Source: JAFGVL01 sp963663245 (lineage in GTDB: Bacteria; Bacteroidota; Bacteroidia; Bacteroidales; Paludibacteraceae). From it: a DNA stretch of 64,000 nt. The translations under genes were made by a program, and so were the position numbers. The stretch covers positions 2,108,001 to 2,172,000 of the forward strand of contig OY760143.1 in NCBI GenBank assembly GCA_963663245.1, written 5' to 3'. The notes under the pieces were generated by a model that did not search any database, was not told where the DNA came from, and was given only the letters and a program-made list of their open reading frames with translations. Positions 35,248 through 45,433 of the stretch are shown here, one piece after another; positions within the stretch are counted from its first letter, which is position 1; each line of letters begins with the position of its first letter.

Positions 35248-36282
35248 TCAAATACTAACACGTGCAAATGGCGGACTTGCCAAATCACAAAAATCACCAT
35301 CTAAATATTTATAATATCCAGCGATAGCAATCATCGCTGCATTATCCATTGTAAATGCCAACTTCGGAATAAACACATTTTTATTATTTCTACTCCCATA
35401 TTCTAGGAATGCATTTCTTAAACCCGAATTAGCAGAAACACCCCCTGCTAAAGCGATATCTTTAATATCATAATCATTTACAGCCTTCGTAAACTTCAAC
35501 ATTAAGGTTTCTATAATCGTTTGTTGTAAAGAGGCACAAAGATCCGCTTTATTATTCTCAATAAAATTAGGGTCTTTCTTGACTTCATCTCTTAACAAGT
35601 ACAAAAACGACGTTTTTAAGCCACTAAAACTATAATTATAGCCATCTACATTTGCCTTATTTAACTTAAAAGAATTCGAGTTACCTTCTTTTGCAAATTT
35701 ATCAACATGTGGACCACCAGGATAAGGCAAACCCATTATTTTAGCAGACTTATCAAATGCTTCACCTGCTGCATCATCAATAGTTTTTCCAATAATTTCC
35801 ATCTCTCTATGGCTTTTAACTAAAATGATTTGAGAATTTCCTCCAGAAACTAACAAGCACAAAAATGGAAAACTTGGATACGACCCCTCCTCTTTTTTCT
35901 CTACAATAAAATTCGCCAATACATGAGCTTGCAAATGATTAACATCAATAAGTGGAATATCAAGAGACTGAGAAAAGCCTTTAGCAAATGAAGTGCCAAC
36001 TAAAAGTGAGCCCATTAAACCAGGCCCCCTAGTAAATGCTATTGCACTTAATTGCTCCTTTGTTACGCCTGCATTTTTTAATGCCTCATGTACTACAGGA
36101 ATAATATTTTGCTGGTGCGCCCTTGATGCTAGTTCTGGAACGACACCTCCATATTGTTCATGTATCTGTTGACTTGCAACTACATTTGAAAGCAACAATC
36201 TATTACAACTCACAGCTGCAGATGTATCATCACATGATGATTCAATGGCCAATATATAGATTTTTTCTCCTTCTGTTAACAT
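35248..36282 (-). CDS. tsaD: tRNA N6-adenosine threonylcarbamoyltransferase TsaD
   Basis: A 344-residue enzyme that adds the threonylcarbamoyl group to A37 of ANN-decoding tRNAs. Visible motifs are AIESSCDDTSAAV at 12-24, the metal-binding NHLQAH (His spaced by three), LVSGGNSQ, GLPYPGGP and the C-terminal MDNAAMIA. It heads the minus-strand cluster toward coaX and lptC. It diverges from tamB across a 124-bp gap. Confidence 0.96.
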   Translation of the reverse strand: MLTEGEKIYILAIESSCDDTSAAVSCNRLLLSNVVASQQIHEQYGGVVPELASRAHQQNIIPVVHEALKNAGVTKEQLSAIAFTRGPGLMGSLLVGTSFAKGFSQSLDIPLIDVNHLQAHVLANFIVEKKEEGSYPSFPFLCLLVSGGNSQIILVKSHREMEIIGKTIDDAAGEAFDKSAKIMGLPYPGGPHVDKFAKEGNSNSFKLNKANVDGYNYSFSGLKTSFLYLLRDEVKKDPNFIENNKADLCASLQQTIIETLMLKFTKAVNDYDIKDIALAGGVSANSGLRNAFLEYGSRNNKNVFIPKLAFTMDNAAMIAIAGYYKYLDGDFCDLASPPFARVSI

Positions 36283-36491
36283 GTCTATAAAGACGAATAA
36301 ATTACAAACATTATTTTAAAATATTTATTATTCGATAAAATATTGTCAAATACAATGATAAAAGCCGATTTCTTTACTTATTTTTGTGTGCTTAAGCACC
36401 GACTTTATGGCAGTGCATTTGTATTTCACCAAAAATAAATTCCAAAGGTATTAAAAAAACAGCAAAAATATTATTTATTGTTTTAGCATCC

Positions 36492-39400
36492 TTGTTATTG
36501 TTATGCGGAAGTGCTATTGCCTTACTAAGAAGCAACAAGGTTCAAAATTACTTAGTTCAAATTGTTGTCTCTAACTTCTCATCAAAAATCGGATCAAAGG
36601 TACAAATTGCATCTGTTGATTACGCCTTATTTAACAAAGTTTTATTAGAAGATGTTTACATTGAAGACAAAAATGGAGACAGTTTGCTTTTTGTAAAAGA
36701 ACTTCGAATGGGGTTCAGCCCTCTTAAACTCTTCCAAAATGAGATTGTCTGCAACTATATCGAAGTTAATAGGCTATCGGGAAACATCATAAAAGATGAG
36801 AACGACAAACTAAACCTACAGTTCATTTTAGATGCGTTAAAAAAAGACAACAAAAAGTCTACACTAAACTATCAGCTTGAAGGCATAAAAATAACAAATT
36901 CAAGATTAACTTATCACAACCTAAACAGTTCTTATTGCCAAGAACATTTTGACAAAAACAATATTTCTCTTTTCCAACTCAATGCAGAAATAGACCTACA
37001 TAAATTCAACAAGAAAGAATTAAATGCAAAAGTAAAAAGCATTAGCTTTATTGAAAGGTCTGGCTTTACTCTAAAAGATTTCACAGCTTCAATAATTGCC
37101 GACAAAGAAAAAGCATTGATAAAAGGCCTAACTATTTTATTGCCGAAATCAGAAATCTATTTCACCCCTATTACGGCTAACTATAAAAATCTCTCTAACC
37201 TTAAAAAACTAAATACCAAAGTGCAATTTGACTTTTTGTTAGAACCTTCTCAAATTGCCTTATCCGATTTAAAAGGATTTCTTCCTGCATTAAAACACAA
37301 CAGAGAGAAAATTAAACTATCAACTCATTTTACGGGTAGTATTGGAAATATTAAAATTAAAAATCTAAATTTATCATACAACAATGACATTTACGTAAGA
37401 GGAGATTTAAACTTCAATGGCCTCCCAAATATTGAAGAAACATTTATTCATACTCAGATAAAAAGCATAAAAACAAACAAGCACAAATTACAAGATTTTT
37501 TATCAAGTGTTATCGGGCGTCCATTTCAATTACCAGAAAAGTTTTCGAACTTGGGAACTATCAATTACAAGGGTGCTATTTCTGGATTCTTTAGCGATTT
37601 AGTTGTATACGGATCTCTCAAAACAAAATCAGGTGAAATATTTACAGATGTTCTTATGGGAATTTCCTCAGATTTCACAGGCATGAAATATAGTGGCTCC
37701 TTACACGCAAACGATTTTAAGCTTGGATCTATCATGAAAGACGAAACAAGTGCTGGTGACGCCTCATTTAGTTTTTCATCAACAGGAAGCATTTATTCTA
37801 AAGGCAGAGTAAATGGAATAATTGAAGGAGAAATTTCTTCAATTATCTTAAAAGACTATATGTATAAAAACATTCTACTAAAAGGAGGTTTCGACAAGAA
37901 AACATTTGACGGATGGATTAAATTAGATGACCAATTTGCTAAACTTGATTTTAATGGCAAACTTGATTTCTCAGAACGATTGCCTTCTGGCAACTTTAAG
38001 ATGAGCGTTAAGAGACTAAATCTTCAAAAACTAAATTTAATAAAAACCCACCCAAACCTAACCCTTGCTTTTAATATTAACACTAGTTTCACTGGAAGTA
38101 AAATAGAAGAGACAGACACAGAAATTTTAATTGATAGTTTATATATAGCGAATAATGACAAAGAGGTTTTCTCTGAAAACATATATATTCAATCAAACAT
38201 CAATGACAGTCTAAGTGTTTTAGCCATTAATTCTAATTTAATTACTGGATCTGTAAAAGGTCAATATTCATTTTTAAGCTTTGGCAGAAGCTTCACGAAC
38301 ATTGTTGAATCTTACTTACCTTCTCTAAAAAACAAAACGAGGAAAAACAAAAAGAAATTAAAAAACAATTTCGTTTTCTATCTTACCGATTTTCACATTG
38401 ATAAGTTTACCGATATATTAGAATACGACTTAACTCTCTCTCCAAAATCATTGATAAGTGGATTCTACAATGAAGAAGAAAATAAATTTAGACTAGAAGT
38501 TATAATACCAAGACTTAAAAAAGGGAGAAATAGTTTTAAAGATTTAAATTTCCTTTGCAACAACGAATTTGATGCGCTAAACATTACTAGCTCTTCTGAA
38601 ATAAATAAAAAAACTAAATTTAATTTCTTTACTAGAGTAGCCAACGACTCCATTCTACTAGATTTTGATTGGAGAAACCCTCATAATTTCTCCGGAAAAC
38701 TAAATACAAGTGCTTTTTTATACAGAAACGAAAAAGAAAACCTTCACGCAAACATTGATATTTTACCTTCAAAAGTATGGCTAAAAGATTCCTTATGGAA
38801 TATACATCAATCGCAGATGAATACTAATTTTAAAACATTAGAAGTATCTGAACTCGTATTAGACCACAATGATCAATTTATAAAAATTGACGGCACTGCA
38901 TCTAAGTCCACAAATGACAGCTTATACGTTAAACTCAATGATGTTTTATTGGGAAATATAATGGATATGGCTAAAGTGAGAACTCCAAAGATTGAAGGTC
39001 TGGTTACTGGAGATTGTTATGTGATGAGCGTATTTGATAAAATGATATTAGAGCTAGACGTTTTTGCCGAAGACTTCACTTTTAACAATTCTATTTGGGG
39101 AGATGCAAAAATGAAAAGCGTATGGGATGATTCTGAAAAGAAATTACATGCCAAAGGCTTTGCTTACACAGCAGATAAAGATACTGCATTTAATATTGAA
39201 GGAGAATACTACCCCCAAAATGACTCTATGGAATTCCTTGCTAACATCAACAAGTTAGGAGTAGACTTTTTACGCTACTATTTAGATGGAGCACTCAATA
39301 ATGTTTCAGGAGATGCATCTGGGAAGTTAAGAATATTTGGAGGAATAAGACATTTTGAATTAGAAGGAGATTTGTTTGTAAAGAATGGTTATTTCGATGT

Positions 39401-40871
39401 TGACATAATGAAAACAGCTTATCATTTTAATGATACAATCTATGTGAAAAAGGATGCCGTCTTTTTTGATGATATTACCATATATGATTACAAGAATAAT
39501 ACTGGTCTACTAAATGGTAATCTCACCCACAAGAATTATAAAAACATGCGATACCGGTTTGATATTAAATCTAATAATGTTCTAGCTATGAAAACAACAA
39601 AAGAAGACAATGAGAACTTCTATGGAACAGCATTTGGAACGGGAAAAATTCGTATTGCAGGAACAAAAGAAGAAGTAAATTTCAACATCAACATGAAAAC
39701 AGAACCTGACACTAAATTGGTAATTCCAATGGTCACAACTGAAATAGCTACTGAAAATTCATTTATCCAATTTGTAAATAAAAAGAAAACAACAAAAGAA
39801 AAAGACGCAGAGAAAAAGAAAAAAGAAAACTCTCTACCAGACAAAACAAAAGTTCATGTATCCTTGCAACTAGAAGCAACACCTGATGGTCAAATTAAAC
39901 TTATAACAGATCCAATTGGAGGTGATTACGTTCAAGTTGAAGGCTATGGTAACTTAAAGATTGAATATGATAATATTGATGGAAATAAACTCTATGGCAC
40001 CTATGAAGTTGAAAGAGGTGATTATTTATTCACTCTTCAACAGGTAATTAAAAAGAACTTTACTGTTAAGCCTGGGGGTACAATTCGCTGGAGTGGAGAC
40101 CCATATGAAGCAATAATTGATTTAAATGCCACCTATACTGTTCCTTCAGTTTCTCTATTAGATATTTTAGAAGACACACAAGACTTAGCCCGCACTAGCC
40201 TACCTGTAAACTGCTTACTGAACTTGACTGGAAATCTAATGCAGCCAACAATAAAATTTGATTTAGAATTACCTTCTGTCCCAGAATTACAAAGCAGAAT
40301 TAAAAATATTGTAAATACGGAAGAAATGATGAATAGAGAAATATTAGCTCTACTCGTAATGAGTCGTTTCTACAAACCAGACAATCTACAAACTGAAAGT
40401 ACTGGGTTAGGAACTGAAATGGTATCTGTATTAACTACTACCGTATCCGGACAGTTAAACAACTGGCTATCTAAACTAAACGACAAAGTAAACGTTGGAC
40501 TAAACGCACGTTTAGGTAATGGTCAAAACTTCTCTGAAGGTGGAGAATACAAACTTGGGGTAATGTATCAACCCAACAACCGTCTTATTATAAATAGTAA
40601 TCTTGGATATCGTGAGGATATCTACAACCCAACAACAACTAATTTTATTGGTGACCTTGATGTTGAATACAAATTAAATAAATCTGGGAAGTTCAGAGCA
40701 AAAGCATACACACACTCTGCCGACAACTTTTTCATCAATGCAAAAGGTACTGCATTAACAACACAAGGACTTGGCATTATGTATCGAGAAGACTTTGACA
40801 AATTCTCTGATGTACTAAAGCTTTATTTCAAAAAAAATGATAAGAAAAACGACTCTATCAAAAGCAAATAA
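36492..40871 (+). CDS. tamB: TamB-like translocation/assembly module protein; N-terminus unresolved
   Basis: At least 1459 residues: an N-terminal membrane anchor, long AsmA/TamB-like beta-rich body, and the DUF490 domain at about 1000-1400 that marks TamB, here likely bridging inner and outer membrane in protein or lipid transfer. The nearest standard start in frame is the TTG at 36492, but the anchor helix is already under way there. An ATG at 36407 lies in another frame; dropping one A from the A5 run at 36431-36435 would join it to this frame and give about 1487 residues. So a frameshift, sequence error or non-standard start is likely. It is followed 3 nt later by a DUF3256 gene. Confidence 0.88.
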   Translation: MLLLCGSAIALLRSNKVQNYLVQIVVSNFSSKIGSKVQIASVDYALFNKVLLEDVYIEDKNGDSLLFVKELRMGFSPLKLFQNEIVCNYIEVNRLSGNIIKDENDKLNLQFILDALKKDNKKSTLNYQLEGIKITNSRLTYHNLNSSYCQEHFDKNNISLFQLNAEIDLHKFNKKELNAKVKSISFIERSGFTLKDFTASIIADKEKALIKGLTILLPKSEIYFTPITANYKNLSNLKKLNTKVQFDFLLEPSQIALSDLKGFLPALKHNREKIKLSTHFTGSIGNIKIKNLNLSYNNDIYVRGDLNFNGLPNIEETFIHTQIKSIKTNKHKLQDFLSSVIGRPFQLPEKFSNLGTINYKGAISGFFSDLVVYGSLKTKSGEIFTDVLMGISSDFTGMKYSGSLHANDFKLGSIMKDETSAGDASFSFSSTGSIYSKGRVNGIIEGEISSIILKDYMYKNILLKGGFDKKTFDGWIKLDDQFAKLDFNGKLDFSERLPSGNFKMSVKRLNLQKLNLIKTHPNLTLAFNINTSFTGSKIEETDTEILIDSLYIANNDKEVFSENIYIQSNINDSLSVLAINSNLITGSVKGQYSFLSFGRSFTNIVESYLPSLKNKTRKNKKKLKNNFVFYLTDFHIDKFTDILEYDLTLSPKSLISGFYNEEENKFRLEVIIPRLKKGRNSFKDLNFLCNNEFDALNITSSSEINKKTKFNFFTRVANDSILLDFDWRNPHNFSGKLNTSAFLYRNEKENLHANIDILPSKVWLKDSLWNIHQSQMNTNFKTLEVSELVLDHNDQFIKIDGTASKSTNDSLYVKLNDVLLGNIMDMAKVRTPKIEGLVTGDCYVMSVFDKMILELDVFAEDFTFNNSIWGDAKMKSVWDDSEKKLHAKGFAYTADKDTAFNIEGEYYPQNDSMEFLANINKLGVDFLRYYLDGALNNVSGDASGKLRIFGGIRHFELEGDLFVKNGYFDVDIMKTAYHFNDTIYVKKDAVFFDDITIYDYKNNTGLLNGNLTHKNYKNMRYRFDIKSNNVLAMKTTKEDNENFYGTAFGTGKIRIAGTKEEVNFNINMKTEPDTKLVIPMVTTEIATENSFIQFVNKKKTTKEKDAEKKKKENSLPDKTKVHVSLQLEATPDGQIKLITDPIGGDYVQVEGYGNLKIEYDNIDGNKLYGTYEVERGDYLFTLQQVIKKNFTVKPGGTIRWSGDPYEAIIDLNATYTVPSVSLLDILEDTQDLARTSLPVNCLLNLTGNLMQPTIKFDLELPSVPELQSRIKNIVNTEEMMNREILALLVMSRFYKPDNLQTESTGLGTEMVSVLTTTVSGQLNNWLSKLNDKVNVGLNARLGNGQNFSEGGEYKLGVMYQPNNRLIINSNLGYREDIYNPTTTNFIGDLDVEYKLNKSGKFRAKAYTHSADNFFINAKGTALTTQGLGIMYREDFDKFSDVLKLYFKKNDKKNDSIKSK

Positions 40872-40874
40872 AAT

Positions 40875-41564
40875 ATGAGAAATAGAAGAATAATAGGAAG
40901 CATTCTTGCATTAAGTATATCTTTTGCACTAACAGCCCAAGATATAGTTGATGCCTTTATAAGCATGCCAAACGAATACTATTTATCTTTACCATCTGCT
41001 CAAAGAGAAGAGCTTGTAAAAGCTTATAATGAAGCTCAGACACATAAAGGTGATTCAATTAGTACAGAAAGGAAAAATAAATTTAGAGGCAAAAGCTCAA
41101 TTACATTAATTGACACAGTACATCAGAAAATATCAGTAAAAAACTCTAACAATGGAAAAGTTGACTTAAAGGTGCTATCGAGTGAATTATCAAACGATGT
41201 AAAATACTATGCTCTAATTTTCACGGCTTGTGCTCCTATTTGCAATTCTCATATCGGGTTTTATAATTCTAATTGGAAATTATTGAACTTTGAAATACAG
41301 TCAACAACCACAATATTTGATTTCTTAGACATTGATAAGATTAAAGCGGACAATAAAGATGTTAAAATCATTGCAGAAAAATTCGATATTGTTTTTATAG
41401 AAATACAATTTGTTGAAAATGAAAATAGTATAAAAACAACTCTCAACTCAGGAAACTATCTAGACAAAGAAAACTACGAGAAATTAAAGTCCTATTTAAA
41501 AGGAGATAAGATTCTTTACACTTGGAAAAATGACAAGTATATTATTGATAAATGTTACTGGTAA
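40875..41564 (+). CDS. Exported DUF3256-like protein
   Basis: A 229-residue protein with a signal peptide (LTAQ, about residue 20), then DIVDAFISMPNEYYLSLP and a central segment KYYALIFTACAPICNSHIGF, which I take as DUF3256. That family is found in Bacteroidales and has no known role. It begins 3 nt after tamB, so it is likely co-transcribed with it and may act in the same envelope process. Confidence 0.65.
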   Translation: MRNRRIIGSILALSISFALTAQDIVDAFISMPNEYYLSLPSAQREELVKAYNEAQTHKGDSISTERKNKFRGKSSITLIDTVHQKISVKNSNNGKVDLKVLSSELSNDVKYYALIFTACAPICNSHIGFYNSNWKLLNFEIQSTTTIFDFLDIDKIKADNKDVKIIAEKFDIVFIEIQFVENENSIKTTLNSGNYLDKENYEKLKSYLKGDKILYTWKNDKYIIDKCYW

Positions 41565-41586
41565 TTAGCTTACCATTTATACTAAA

Positions 41587-43764
41587 ATGACACAGTCTGA
41601 AATAAACAACAACTACAACAGCATTTGTAAGTTAATAGAAAAGCAACAGCTTAAAGAAGCTTTAGAAGCACTACAAGACTTTGCGCAACCTTTACAGATT
41701 TGGCAAATTTCTGATAAGATTAAAGCATTGCAAGATAACTATCAGATGATGCTAAATTATTCTTTTGAAGGAGTAAAAGACCCTGAACAGAACAAACTCT
41801 ACAACCAATTAATTGCTAGCTCATACAAAATTACGGAAGAGGTAAAAGAAGAACTAAACTCTACCAATGCAAATGACTATGTATTTTCACAAAAACGCTA
41901 TTTCCCTTTTACTCAGATATCAACTTCAACTGACTTAATTGCAGAGTTAGAGAAGTATACCAACACTATATCAGAAAACTGTAAAGAAGATGCTTTATTA
42001 AAGGAGTCATTAAGCAATCAGTTGTTTAAAACAATTTGGTTCTCTGGAAAAAATGCCACACATGAAATCTCTCTTATTAAAAGAGGTCTTATAAGTGAAA
42101 ATATGTTGCTTTCAGACAAGTGCATCATTATTTCCTCTTTAATGCTTTCGCTAATGCGTTGTTTTAATGAAGAAAAAGCTTTGTTGTTAATTGAATATTG
42201 TAGTCACAATGAGGAAGAAATATCTCAGCGAGCACTAGTTGCTTTACTACCAATTCTAGCTCGTTATGATAAAAGATTGAAATTTTTCCCTGCCATTAGA
42301 AATCGTTTGGTTGTTCTTATGGACAATACAAAAGTGTTGGAACATATCAAACACATCATCCTACAGTATGCAAGAACTAATGAAACAGAAAAAATCTCCA
42401 AAAAACTAAAGGAAGAGATTTTACCTGAGATGATGAAAGTTGCTCCAAAGATCAAGGATAAGATAGACTTAGACAGCCTTACTAAAAATGATGACTCAGA
42501 GGAAAAAAATCCAGAATGGCAAGATATATTAGAAGAGAGTGGCATAGCAGATAAGCTTAAAGAATTTAGCGATTTACAAATGGAGGGTTCAGATGTATAC
42601 ATGAGTACTTTCGCTATGCTTAAAAATTACCCATTCTTTAATGAAGTTGGTAATTGGTTTAAACCATTTGAGGGAAGCCAATCAGACATTTGTGAGTTAT
42701 TTGAAGGTGAAGGAAAATCCTTATTGCCTGCTATTATGAAAAATGGGTTTATGTGTAGCTCTGATCGTTATTCGTTTTGCTTGAGCTTAGCAAATATGCC
42801 TGCTAGCCAACGTGAATTAATGAGCAAAGCATTTGCTATGGAATCTGAACAAATGAACGAAATACAGCAAGATGATGAGATACTAGCAAAAACAAAAAAA
42901 ACAGAACAAATATCCAATACATATATTCAAGATATTTATCGATTTTTCAATCTATTCACTAACAAGCAAGACTTTGAGAACCCTTTCGAGCATTCTTTAA
43001 ATTTCCAGAACACGTGGTTCTTTTCTTTAGCCGGTTTTGATATGGAAGAGAAAAGAGAAATTGCTGAATATTATTTCTCAAAAGACTTCTATCCTGAAGC
43101 ACAAGAGATATTCCAAGAAATTGAAGAAAATAGCACAAAAAGCCTCGACCTATGTCAGAAGATTGGATTCTGTTATCAAAAAATGGGTGCTATTGAAGAA
43201 GCTCTAAAATACTATTTAGAAGCAGAAATAATTCTATCTAACCAAAAGTGGACTATTCGAAAGATTGCTTATTGCTATAGAGTATTAAAAGATTTCAACC
43301 ATGCTTTAGAATATTATCTAAAAGCAGAAGAAATGGAGCCTGAAAACTTAACAGTACTCACTCAAATTGGAAATTGTTTTCTCAACACAAAACAATATAG
43401 CGAAGCTTTAGCTTATTATTTCAAAGTAGAATATGTTGGTTCTGGCAATAGTAAAATATGGCGTGCTATTGCATGGACATCATTCTTAGCAAATAAAATA
43501 AGCCAATCAAAAAAGTTCCTCAAAAAAGCGATGAAAGAGAAAGAAGACTGGACAGATTATTTACACCTTGGACATATTGCTTTTGTTGAAGAGAATAAAA
43601 AAAATACGATTGCTAATTATGAAAAAGCATTTGTATTAGGAGATAAAAATCTGGAATTATTTATTGAAACTTTCCATCACGATTCTGTCTACTTAAAAGA
43701 GAAAGGCATAGACGACATAGAGATAGCTATTGTTTTAGATTATTTACGTTATTCCGTTGAATAG
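41587..43764 (+). CDS. Large cytoplasmic TPR protein
   Basis: A 725-residue protein without signal peptide. The first 450 residues are helical with no motif I recognise (possibly HEAT-like); tetratricopeptide repeats lie at about 500-670 (AQEIFQEIEEN, CQKIGFCYQKMGAIEEALKY, IAYCYRVLKDFNHALEYYLKAEE). It is probably a protein-interaction scaffold. It follows DUF3256 by 22 nt and is followed by folB after 2 nt. Confidence 0.75.
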   Translation: MTQSEINNNYNSICKLIEKQQLKEALEALQDFAQPLQIWQISDKIKALQDNYQMMLNYSFEGVKDPEQNKLYNQLIASSYKITEEVKEELNSTNANDYVFSQKRYFPFTQISTSTDLIAELEKYTNTISENCKEDALLKESLSNQLFKTIWFSGKNATHEISLIKRGLISENMLLSDKCIIISSLMLSLMRCFNEEKALLLIEYCSHNEEEISQRALVALLPILARYDKRLKFFPAIRNRLVVLMDNTKVLEHIKHIILQYARTNETEKISKKLKEEILPEMMKVAPKIKDKIDLDSLTKNDDSEEKNPEWQDILEESGIADKLKEFSDLQMEGSDVYMSTFAMLKNYPFFNEVGNWFKPFEGSQSDICELFEGEGKSLLPAIMKNGFMCSSDRYSFCLSLANMPASQRELMSKAFAMESEQMNEIQQDDEILAKTKKTEQISNTYIQDIYRFFNLFTNKQDFENPFEHSLNFQNTWFFSLAGFDMEEKREIAEYYFSKDFYPEAQEIFQEIEENSTKSLDLCQKIGFCYQKMGAIEEALKYYLEAEIILSNQKWTIRKIAYCYRVLKDFNHALEYYLKAEEMEPENLTVLTQIGNCFLNTKQYSEALAYYFKVEYVGSGNSKIWRAIAWTSFLANKISQSKKFLKKAMKEKEDWTDYLHLGHIAFVEENKKNTIANYEKAFVLGDKNLELFIETFHHDSVYLKEKGIDDIEIAIVLDYLRYSVE

Positions 43765-43766
43765 AT

Positions 43767-44126
43767 ATGAGCAAAATTAATATAGAAAAAATGCAATTTT
43801 ACGCCTACCATGGTTGCTTTAAAGAAGAGCAAGTAGTAGGAACAAAGTTTGAAATTTCAATAACAGTTGATGTAGACACCACTACACCTAGTAAGACGGA
43901 TGCCCTAGAAGACGCATTAAATTACCAAGAATTATATTGGGTTGTGAAAGCAGAAATGGAAATTAACTCTAAACTAATAGAACATGTAGGTCAACGAATT
44001 GCAGACAAGGTAATGAAAACCTTTCCTCAAGTTCAAGCATTATCACTTAAGCTATCAAAACTAAACCCACCTTTAGGCGGACAAATTGAGAAAGTAAGCA
44101 TTGAGCTATCAGAAACTAGAAACTAA
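43767..44126 (+). CDS. folB: Dihydroneopterin aldolase FolB
   Basis: A 119-residue enzyme of folate synthesis that cleaves dihydroneopterin to hydroxymethyl-dihydropterin and glycolaldehyde. FYAYHGCFKEEQVVGTKFE at 12-30 contains the conserved YHG and Glu residues, NYQELYWVV follows, and the catalytic-loop lysine region is KLNPPLGGQIEKVS. Normal length. Tight spacing links it to the TPR gene upstream and to ridA 4 nt downstream. Confidence 0.92.
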   Translation: MSKINIEKMQFYAYHGCFKEEQVVGTKFEISITVDVDTTTPSKTDALEDALNYQELYWVVKAEMEINSKLIEHVGQRIADKVMKTFPQVQALSLKLSKLNPPLGGQIEKVSIELSETRN

Positions 44127-44130
44127 AAGT

Positions 44131-44508
44131 ATGAAAAAAATAATATCCACAGAAAAAGCCCCTGCAGCTATTGGACCTTATAGTCAGGCAGTAGAAACTA
44201 ACGGAACACTATATATTTCTGGACAAATACCTATTGATCCATCAATTGGAAAAATAATAGCTAAAGATGTAAGCTCACAAGCAGAGCAAGTTTTTAAAAA
44301 TATTTGTGCCATTTTAGATGAAGCAGGATATAACTTTAAAGACGTTGTAAAGAGCACTGTCTTTCTAGCAGACATGGAATTATTCCCAGCATTAAATGAA
44401 GTCTATAAAAAGTATTATACTGAAAATTGTCCTGCTCGTTCTACAATAGCAGTAAAAGGATTGCCATTAGAAGCATTGGTTGAAATTGAAACAATAGCAG
44501 TAAAATAA
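44131..44508 (+). CDS. ridA: RidA-family reactive-intermediate deaminase
   Basis: A 125-residue protein that hydrolyses reactive enamine/imine intermediates made by PLP enzymes. Family residues are present: IGPYSQAV at 14-21, SGQIPIDP at 30-37, Arg103 in CPARSTIAV, and Glu118/Glu120 near the C-terminus. I start at the ATG at 44131 (MKKIISTEKAP), the family's usual beginning, rather than 10 codons earlier inside folB. Confidence 0.95.
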   Translation: MKKIISTEKAPAAIGPYSQAVETNGTLYISGQIPIDPSIGKIIAKDVSSQAEQVFKNICAILDEAGYNFKDVVKSTVFLADMELFPALNEVYKKYYTENCPARSTIAVKGLPLEALVEIETIAVK

Positions 44509-44515
44509 TACTTGC

Positions 44516-45358
44516 TTAGTTAATTGGTACTTCATCCCATATACCATTCACCATACCCATCACATGCTTAAATCCAACTTCTTTTAGCATTGTATTAGCT
44601 TCATCAAAACTGTCTAATACTTTGTCTGAATGATGACAATCAGAGTTCACCATTACAGGTATATTCATCTCTTTTAATTGCTTAAAAGACTGTTGATTGG
44701 GAAATGTTATGCCTTTACCAAATAGAGACTTGGTATTTATTTCAACAATAATCCCTTTTTCTTTTATCAAAGTGAAAATTGAATACAACAAGTTCTTATA
44801 CCATTTTGAGTTCATATCAAATTCGGGAAACTGCATTGCATTTGCAATAATCTTATCCATATGTCCAATAATATCAAAAGATGCACTCTGAATCATTTCT
44901 TCTGACAACTCAAAATAACGTTCAATCGCTTTCTTTATATCTCCATTGTATATTTTCTCCGTAGCTACTTTCAATTTATGTGGATTTCCATCAATAATCC
45001 AACGCGTACCATCAGGCAGAGGGTCCATAAAATGAATAGAGCCAATTCTATAATCTAAAGGCAAATTCTTCACTGCTTCGAAACCGGCTACCTTCTCTAC
45101 TGCAAAATAATCTATCTCTAAACCAAGATATAGAGATATGCTCTCAGCGTATTTTGTTTTTAATCTATCAAACTCTTGAATATAGTCATCTACATTATCT
45201 TCTTTCATAGCCCAACTAGTAGCAAAAGGAACGGGTGCATGTGATGATACACCAAATGCAGTTAGATTCTTTTCTATTGCCGATAGTACAAAACGCTCCA
45301 TGGGTCCCCTACCATCACAAAAATCAGAATGACTATGAAAATTTCCTAAATATTTCAT
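44516..45358 (-). CDS. PHP-domain histidinol-phosphatase-like protein
   Basis: A 280-residue cytoplasmic metal-dependent phosphoesterase. The PHP signature NFHSHSDFCDGRG at 5-17 and later metal ligands (HAPVPF, EIDYF, GSIHF, GHMDK, NSDCHHSD) match HisK-type histidinol-phosphate phosphatases, the ninth step of histidine synthesis. No other his genes are nearby, so another phosphate ester is possible. It converges on ridA with only 7 nt between stops. Confidence 0.85.
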   Translation of the reverse strand: MKYLGNFHSHSDFCDGRGPMERFVLSAIEKNLTAFGVSSHAPVPFATSWAMKEDNVDDYIQEFDRLKTKYAESISLYLGLEIDYFAVEKVAGFEAVKNLPLDYRIGSIHFMDPLPDGTRWIIDGNPHKLKVATEKIYNGDIKKAIERYFELSEEMIQSASFDIIGHMDKIIANAMQFPEFDMNSKWYKNLLYSIFTLIKEKGIIVEINTKSLFGKGITFPNQQSFKQLKEMNIPVMVNSDCHHSDKVLDSFDEANTMLKEVGFKHVMGMVNGIWDEVPIN

Positions 45359-45383
45359 CTTACAAAGTTACTAATAGCATAAC

Positions 45384-45416
45384 AAAAAAGACCAAACACT
45401 TGTTTGGTCTTTTTTT
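45384..45416 (-). terminator. Terminator of the TPM-domain gene
   Basis: GACCAAAC and its complement GTTTGGTC form a short hairpin flanked by A6 and T7 runs. It lies 18 nt downstream of the minus-strand stop at 45434 and upstream of the PHP gene start. Confidence 0.85.
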
Positions 45417-45433
45417 GCATTTCACATATTTTA

